11,280 bases of DNA from an uncultured Saprospiraceae bacterium. Lineage in GTDB: Bacteria > Bacteroidota > Bacteroidia > Chitinophagales > Saprospiraceae. Under the pieces are notes generated by a model. That model saw nothing but the letters and a program-made list of their open reading frames with translations, was not told where the DNA came from and did no database searches. Positions 6,517-11,280 of the stretch are shown in pieces. The position numbers were made by a program, and so were the translations under genes. Location: positions 1 through 11,280 of the forward strand of contig CALLAG010000070.1 of the NCBI GenBank assembly GCA_938002705.1. Reading direction: 5' to 3'. Each line of letters begins with the position of its first letter. Position 1 is the first letter of the stretch.

Positions 6517-9453
6517 TCAACTTTTATTCTGACGATCCATCATAGCTTTGTAAAATACAGATTGTACACGAGGACGGTAATTATTTTTGGAGAATTTATT
6601 ATTATTCATAGAAGGGTAGGTCCTATTGGATATAAATATATAGATCAGATCATACTTAGGGTCAGCATATACCGATATACCTGTAAATCCTAAATGTCCA
6701 AATGCCTGATATGATGCCTCCTCGGCGATATTTAATTTTTTGTCACCATCAAGCTCCTTCATATCAAATCCCAGTCCTCGGCGTGTAGACTTATAATATC
6801 GATTGGTAAATTTCTGAATTGTCTTGGGCTTAAGAAATTGCTGCCCCATGTAAGTACCGCCATTGAGTAACATCTGCATAAGTGCTGCTAAGTCTGTAGC
6901 ATTAGAGAATAGCCCTGCATGTCCTGCAACACCACCTATCATAGCTGCTCCCATATCATGTACATGCCCCTGTACAGTCTGCAGTCTGAAGTAATCATCT
7001 TTTTCAGAAGGAGGTATTCTGTCTTTGGATACTCGCTCAAGTGGCTTATAGAAAGTGTTCTGCAGCGCTATAGGATTATAGAATTGTTGAGCTACATAAT
7101 CTTCGAGTTTCTGATTAGTCTGTTTCTCTATCAGCTGGTGGAATAGATAGAATCCTAAGTCACTGTATCTATACTTACGATTCTCTCTGAGGTCGCAATT
7201 GTATATCATATTATATACACTGTCTCTCCATACATCTTGTATCCACAGATTATCTATTACTTTGATATTATAGCTATCCTTCTGCACTGAGCTGTAGTAG
7301 TCAGTTCTTCGTTTTGGAGTACGTGCTTCTTCCTCCATCGTATCCTTGTAGAAAGGTATCCATCCTGGTAGTCCAGAATGGTGTGCAAGTATATCCTCGA
7401 TGATAAGATCCCCCTTGTTAGTGGTGTCCAGTTGCGGTAGGTATTTTTTTATAGGCTCATAGATATTGAGTTTCTTATCATCATAGAGCTTCATCAGTGC
7501 AAGATTAGTAGATAATATCTTAGTGACTGATGCGACATCATATATATCGTCTGATTTGACTTTTCTTTTTTTGTTGTAGGTATGGTATCCGTAATTTTTT
7601 TCGAAGAATATCTTACCATTTCTTATAGCCATAACTTGACAGCCGGGGGCTGCTTTTTCTTTGATCATCTGAGATACGATAGTATCTATAGCTAGCAGAC
7701 TGTCAGATGAGATCCCTACAGCTTCTGGAAACGAATACCCAAGTCTGAAATATCCAGATCTATCGATGCCAGATTTGGCAGGGAAGGTGGGACTCGCTGT
7801 GACAGGTAACCTACCGCTTATACGTGATGCACCCATTATGGACTGCGCTACGGCTTCTTGCATGAGATCATCTTGCTCATAAGCTTCTATGATGGTCGGT
7901 ACACTATCAAAAAACTGTAATGCATACGGACTGCCATGTAATACAAGAATGACTTTCTTAGTAGAATTTAATTTGTATATGAGATCAAATTCTTGCTGAG
8001 TAATACCGTAGTTTTTACTCTTATAGATATTCATGCCTTGTACATTGATGATGATAGTCTCATATGTGCTGAGGCTTGATTTTATTTCATTAGCTCTTGC
8101 AGAATTTAGTTTTTTAGTAGCGTATATATTCTTTTTGATACCGAATTTTTCGAGACTTTTCTGGAACACACTTTTAGTATCTACGCCAAGATTCAGACAT
8201 GCTATTTTCTTAGCATCTATTTTTTCGATCGGAATCTGCTGTGGGTCATCTTTGACAAGTGTTACTGCATTTTCAAATAGCTTATATTTAAGTGCTAAGT
8301 ATTTTTTATCATTGACATCATCTGGGATGTCAGAGATACTGCTTATGTATGGTCTTGATTTTAGGTTAAGATTATACTTGGCTGTGAGAATTTTTAGCGC
8401 TTTCTGATTGATGACCTCTTCGCTTAAGCTTTTGTCTCGGACAGCAGCGACGAGCACAGACATTGCTTTAGCTATATCGATAGGTAAGAGCATAATGTCA
8501 TTACCTGCTTTGATAGCTTCGAGTTCCATAACCCCAGGACTGAAGTGATCGGCGACACCTTTCATCTCCAGACCATCAGTAAATATTAAGCCCTCAAAAC
8601 CCATTTCTTCTTGTAGTAATCCTGTGATGACCTTACGAGATAATGATGTAGGCCTATTAGGTGTAGCATCTAATGCAGGTACTGATAGATGTGCCGTCAT
8701 CATGCTCTGTATACCCAGTTGTGTAAGCACTCGGAACGGCATGAGCTCTAGACTATCGAGTCTTTCTCGGCTATGAGGTATTAATGGAAGATCATAGTGA
8801 GAGTCCATATCTGTATCACCATGTCCAGGAAAATGCTTGGCGCATGCCATAAGACCGTTATCTTGCATGCCTTTCATATAAGCGAATGACTTAGTGGCTA
8901 CATTAAACATATCTTCTCCAAATGATCTATCATGTATCACAGGATTAGAGGGATTATTGTTGATATCTATGACAGGTGCAAAGTTTACATTGACACCTAT
9001 CCTCTTACATTGTATAGCGATATCTCTACCCATGTCATAGAGTAGCGTATTGTCTTTTATAGCTCCTAAGGTTAATTGCTTAGGGTAGGAGATAGCTTTT
9101 TCTTTGAGCCGCATACCGAGACCCCACTCCGCATCTTGTGCTACCATAAGTGGTATAGTGCTGAGGTTCTGATACTTCTGTGTGAGTTCTGCTTGCTTAG
9201 TCGGCGTGCCTTGGAAGAAGCATAGGCCGCCTACCTTATATTTTTTGATTTGTTCTTCTACACTTTTGATATGATCATTGCCCAGATCCGAGTGTGCACG
9301 TATCATGAATAGCTGTCCTATCTTCTCCTCTAATGACATAGTCGCCATTTTGGATTTAGCCCATATTACTGCAGGGTCTTTATCGTCCTGTGTCAGTCCA
9401 CAATAACTTGTAGATAGGAATATAAGAATAAGAAAAATATTTTTATTTATCAT
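6517..9453 (-). CDS. GH3 beta-N-acetylhexosaminidase fused to a class C beta-lactamase-family serine hydrolase
   Basis: A 978-residue periplasmic two-enzyme protein. The N-terminus (MINKNIFLILIFLSTSYC) is a signal peptide; the residues before C18 do not make a good lipobox, so a soluble form is favoured. Residues about 35-370 are a NagZ-like GH3 barrel. K206-H207 starts KHFPGHGDTDMDSH, with the family's Asp-His dyad at D217/H219, and the nucleophile is D293 in FTDGLEMKG. Residues about 390-570 resemble the GH3 C-terminal domain. From about 580 the serine hydrolase domain follows, with SVTK (S642, K645), YSD (Y763) and HLG (H920-G922), the equivalents of SxxK, YxN and KTG. NagZ-type enzymes remove N-acetylglucosamine from peptidoglycan fragments. 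The second domain may be a DD-peptidase, D-aminopeptidase or esterase, and true beta-lactam hydrolysis is not implied. The ATG abuts the upstream TAA. Similar fusions are known in Bacteroidota. Confidence 0.93.
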   Translation of the reverse strand: MINKNIFLILIFLSTSYCGLTQDDKDPAVIWAKSKMATMSLEEKIGQLFMIRAHSDLGNDHIKSVEEQIKKYKVGGLCFFQGTPTKQAELTQKYQNLSTIPLMVAQDAEWGLGMRLKEKAISYPKQLTLGAIKDNTLLYDMGRDIAIQCKRIGVNVNFAPVIDINNNPSNPVIHDRSFGEDMFNVATKSFAYMKGMQDNGLMACAKHFPGHGDTDMDSHYDLPLIPHSRERLDSLELMPFRVLTQLGIQSMMTAHLSVPALDATPNRPTSLSRKVITGLLQEEMGFEGLIFTDGLEMKGVADHFSPGVMELEAIKAGNDIMLLPIDIAKAMSVLVAAVRDKSLSEEVINQKALKILTAKYNLNLKSRPYISSISDIPDDVNDKKYLALKYKLFENAVTLVKDDPQQIPIEKIDAKKIACLNLGVDTKSVFQKSLEKFGIKKNIYATKKLNSARANEIKSSLSTYETIIINVQGMNIYKSKNYGITQQEFDLIYKLNSTKKVILVLHGSPYALQFFDSVPTIIEAYEQDDLMQEAVAQSIMGASRISGRLPVTASPTFPAKSGIDRSGYFRLGYSFPEAVGISSDSLLAIDTIVSQMIKEKAAPGCQVMAIRNGKIFFEKNYGYHTYNKKRKVKSDDIYDVASVTKILSTNLALMKLYDDKKLNIYEPIKKYLPQLDTTNKGDLIIEDILAHHSGLPGWIPFYKDTMEEEARTPKRRTDYYSSVQKDSYNIKVIDNLWIQDVWRDSVYNMIYNCDLRENRKYRYSDLGFYLFHQLIEKQTNQKLEDYVAQQFYNPIALQNTFYKPLERVSKDRIPPSEKDDYFRLQTVQGHVHDMGAAMIGGVAGHAGLFSNATDLAALMQMLLNGGTYMGQQFLKPKTIQKFTNRYYKSTRRGLGFDMKELDGDKKLNIAEEASYQAFGHLGFTGISVYADPKYDLIYIFISNRTYPSMNNNKFSKNNYRPRVQSVFYKAMMDRQNKS

Positions 9454-11280
9454 TTACTTTACTATTCTATTGAGTGCTTTAGGATCTAGTTCTACTGCCT
9501 TGTTATAATATTCTCTTGCCTTATCCATGTTGCCTAATTGTTGATAGGCGGTACCCATAGTCGTATAATTATCGGCGAGGTCAGGTCTTAAGTCTATTGC
9601 TTTTTGGAAGTATTGTATGGCTTGCTCATGATAGCCTCTTATGCCGTACGTAATACCCAGTAGTCTTGTAGATTCGTAATCTTTAGGATTCATTGCTACA
9701 GCTCTGAGCAGCCACTTTTCTGCAAGTTCATAATTCTTGACGTTCTGTCCCATATGTCTTCCACCTTCTCGCAGCACTATCGGTAAGTTGGATATAGCAT
9801 CGACGAAATTAGGATCATATTTTAATGCCTGATCATAATAGAGAATCGACTTCTCATAGTTCTTGAGATAATAATGACTATTAGCTAATAGTAGGTATGC
9901 GTTCCTATAACTTGGATGTACCTTTATAGCTTTCTCAAGATAGCCGACAGCCTTATTGAGGTTTTCTGTTTTCTTTGGGCCATCTGGCATATCAGCTGCT
10001 TCAGTAGAGAGAGCACCTCCAGCTGCATTTAATAATTTGGCACTCTTATCGTTATGTAATACGTCAGTTGTAAATAATGTAAAATCATTTTTCCATACAT
10101 TATTTCTCATGATTGTCTTAGCACTATATCCCAGTAGGATGATGCCACTTATAGCCCAGATAATTTTATAATTAGAAATATACTTGGTAAGTAATCGAGC
10201 CAGAATAATTGTATATCCTAACGATGGGATGAATATAAATCGCTCACTCATATTAGTCCCTATCGGAAATACAATATTAGATACTATGGACAATGTCGCC
10301 AAGTAAAATAATATTGCAAAACTCAAGTACTTGTCTTTTTTATAAAAAAGAAAAAATCCTATAACTAATCCTATATACAGAACAAGACTTAAGATCGCTT
10401 GCCAGTCACTGAACTGCATGATGTCTATCGTCCTAGGATAGTAATCATGACTCAGTGGATGTGGGAATATAAGTAGTACTACATACTTTCCTAATGTAAA
10501 AATATTAGTCGCCAGTTTTTCCATAGCCGAGAATGCAACGTATTGATTGCCTTCTATTTTGAGGAACGGATTATTCATCAGTTCGTTGGGTGTCCCACCG
10601 AAGTCCATACCTAATATCGAGAATCTTATGATCAGAAATAACACTGATGCTGCTAAGAATGGTAGTGTACACTTGATCGCAGTAGATAGTTTTTTTTCTT
10701 CTTTCTTTGGTGTAAATAGTAAAAAGGCCAATGGGACAATAGCCAAGAACGTAATGGCATTCTCCTTACTCATCAGTGCTACAAAAAAGCTGATGAATGA
10801 AATAATCATCCACTTAGTCTGCTGAGTATAATAATACTTGAATACGGCCCATAGTGCCACTATAGATCCTAAGAATGTCATGATCTCATCACGGCCTTTT
10901 ATATTAGCGACAGCCTCAGTATGTATAGGATGACATGTATAGAACAGACTTGCCAGAAATACGAAAAGTAAAAGTGTCTTATCTGATTTGCTTTTATAAC
11001 CGAGAAACATGATCAACATCGTCTTATATATCATGATACATAGCAATGCATACAACAGTATATTCATCAGATGCCCTACGAACGGATTACGGCCGAAAAT
11101 CTGCCACTCGACAGCAAACATCACAAGTGTAAACGGCCGATATCGACCACCACTAACGAGTTTCTCCTTACCGGCTTCCTTAAAGAATCCAAAGAAAGTA
11201 TCCTTAGTGAGTATACCTGGTATGCCAGATATCCCTTCTTGTGTATACATATTATCATAGATGACGATAGCATCATCTTG
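9454..11280 (-). CDS. TMTC-like GT-C membrane protein with C-terminal TPR repeats (N-terminus cut off)
   Basis: The frame is open to the right edge, giving 608 visible residues. The ATG at 11250 is probably internal, because the ten codons before it (QDDAIVIYDN) continue the conserved N-terminal pattern, including the DD that in GT-C enzymes lies in the first extracytoplasmic loop. Counting from that internal Met, hallmarks are RYRPFT (36-41), HPIHTEAVANIKGRDE (107-122), SKEN (161-164) and ERFIFIPSLGY (337-347), among several transmembrane helices between about 60 and 375. Residues about 430-598 carry four to five TPRs (e.g. AIQYFQKAIDLRP, AREYYNKAVELDP). Eukaryotic TMTC proteins with this layout are O-mannosyltransferases using dolichyl-phosphate mannose. 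Here a polyprenyl-phosphate sugar donor is only inferred, and the acceptor is unknown. Its TAA touches the ATG of the GH3 fusion gene, so expression is probably coupled. Confidence 0.88.
   Translation of the reverse strand, partial: QDDAIVIYDNMYTQEGISGIPGILTKDTFFGFFKEAGKEKLVSGGRYRPFTLVMFAVEWQIFGRNPFVGHLMNILLYALLCIMIYKTMLIMFLGYKSKSDKTLLLFVFLASLFYTCHPIHTEAVANIKGRDEIMTFLGSIVALWAVFKYYYTQQTKWMIISFISFFVALMSKENAITFLAIVPLAFLLFTPKKEEKKLSTAIKCTLPFLAASVLFLIIRFSILGMDFGGTPNELMNNPFLKIEGNQYVAFSAMEKLATNIFTLGKYVVLLIFPHPLSHDYYPRTIDIMQFSDWQAILSLVLYIGLVIGFFLFYKKDKYLSFAILFYLATLSIVSNIVFPIGTNMSERFIFIPSLGYTIILARLLTKYISNYKIIWAISGIILLGYSAKTIMRNNVWKNDFTLFTTDVLHNDKSAKLLNAAGGALSTEAADMPDGPKKTENLNKAVGYLEKAIKVHPSYRNAYLLLANSHYYLKNYEKSILYYDQALKYDPNFVDAISNLPIVLREGGRHMGQNVKNYELAEKWLLRAVAMNPKDYESTRLLGITYGIRGYHEQAIQYFQKAIDLRPDLADNYTTMGTAYQQLGNMDKAREYYNKAVELDPKALNRIVK

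Noticed and set aside
6517..7720. Calling the C-terminal half of the fusion an antibiotic-resistance beta-lactamase
   Set aside because: It has YSD rather than YxN, is fused to a GH3 glycosidase and sits in an envelope operon, so a cell-wall peptidase or esterase role is at least as likely.
9400..9453. Lipoprotein signal for the GH3 fusion based on the cysteine at position 18
   Set aside because: The residue before the cysteine is Tyr (STSYC), which does not fit the lipobox requirement for Gly, Ala or Ser.
1..11280. Search for a defence system, phage, integrase or transposon
   Set aside because: No such genes, terminal repeats or tRNA-associated junctions are visible; all major frames are envelope, redox or secreted proteins.

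Overview
The window looks like a stretch of a low-GC Bacteroidota chromosome, perhaps Saprospirales-like. The phylum call rests on several observations. A very large secreted protein combines an Asp-box beta-propeller, MopE-type Asp/Cys repeats, a '3-coathanger' domain and a type IX secretion-like C-terminus. There is a GH3/serine beta-lactamase-family fusion. Starts are preceded by A/T-rich sequence rather than Shine-Dalgarno motifs. The order-level guess is inference only.

Layout. Positions 2-913 (+) hold three closely spaced genes: the last 42 codons of an unrecognised membrane-associated protein, a thioredoxin, and an OsmC-family peroxidase-like protein. The last two read as a small thiol-redox unit. 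It ends at a perfect palindrome (933-970) that can terminate transcription from both sides. Everything after that is on the minus strand. Positions 994-4941 encode the 1315-residue secreted protein. Positions 4942-5274 are a non-coding gap with a strong minus-strand terminator, a cluster of short complementary repeats that could form a structured 3'UTR or small RNA, and an AT-rich dyad in front of the large gene.

Positions 5275-11280 are a tight three-gene minus-strand unit that is transcribed from beyond the right edge. First comes a TMTC-like polytopic GT-C membrane protein with C-terminal TPRs, whose N-terminus is cut by the window. Next is the GH3/beta-lactamase-family fusion, whose ATG directly follows the TAA of the first gene. 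Last, 24 bp further on, is a LolC/LolE-type FtsX permease. All three products would act at or across the inner membrane or in the periplasm. Together they suggest an envelope-maintenance unit (glycan transfer, peptidoglycan trimming, lipoprotein release), but this joint role is inferred from adjacency.

I see no mobile element, CRISPR array, rRNA, tRNA or clear defence gene. The families present are individually known. The less ordinary items are the repeat-rich non-coding element at 5108-5250, the exact 381-bp periodicity inside the large gene, and the fusion enzyme in its operon.
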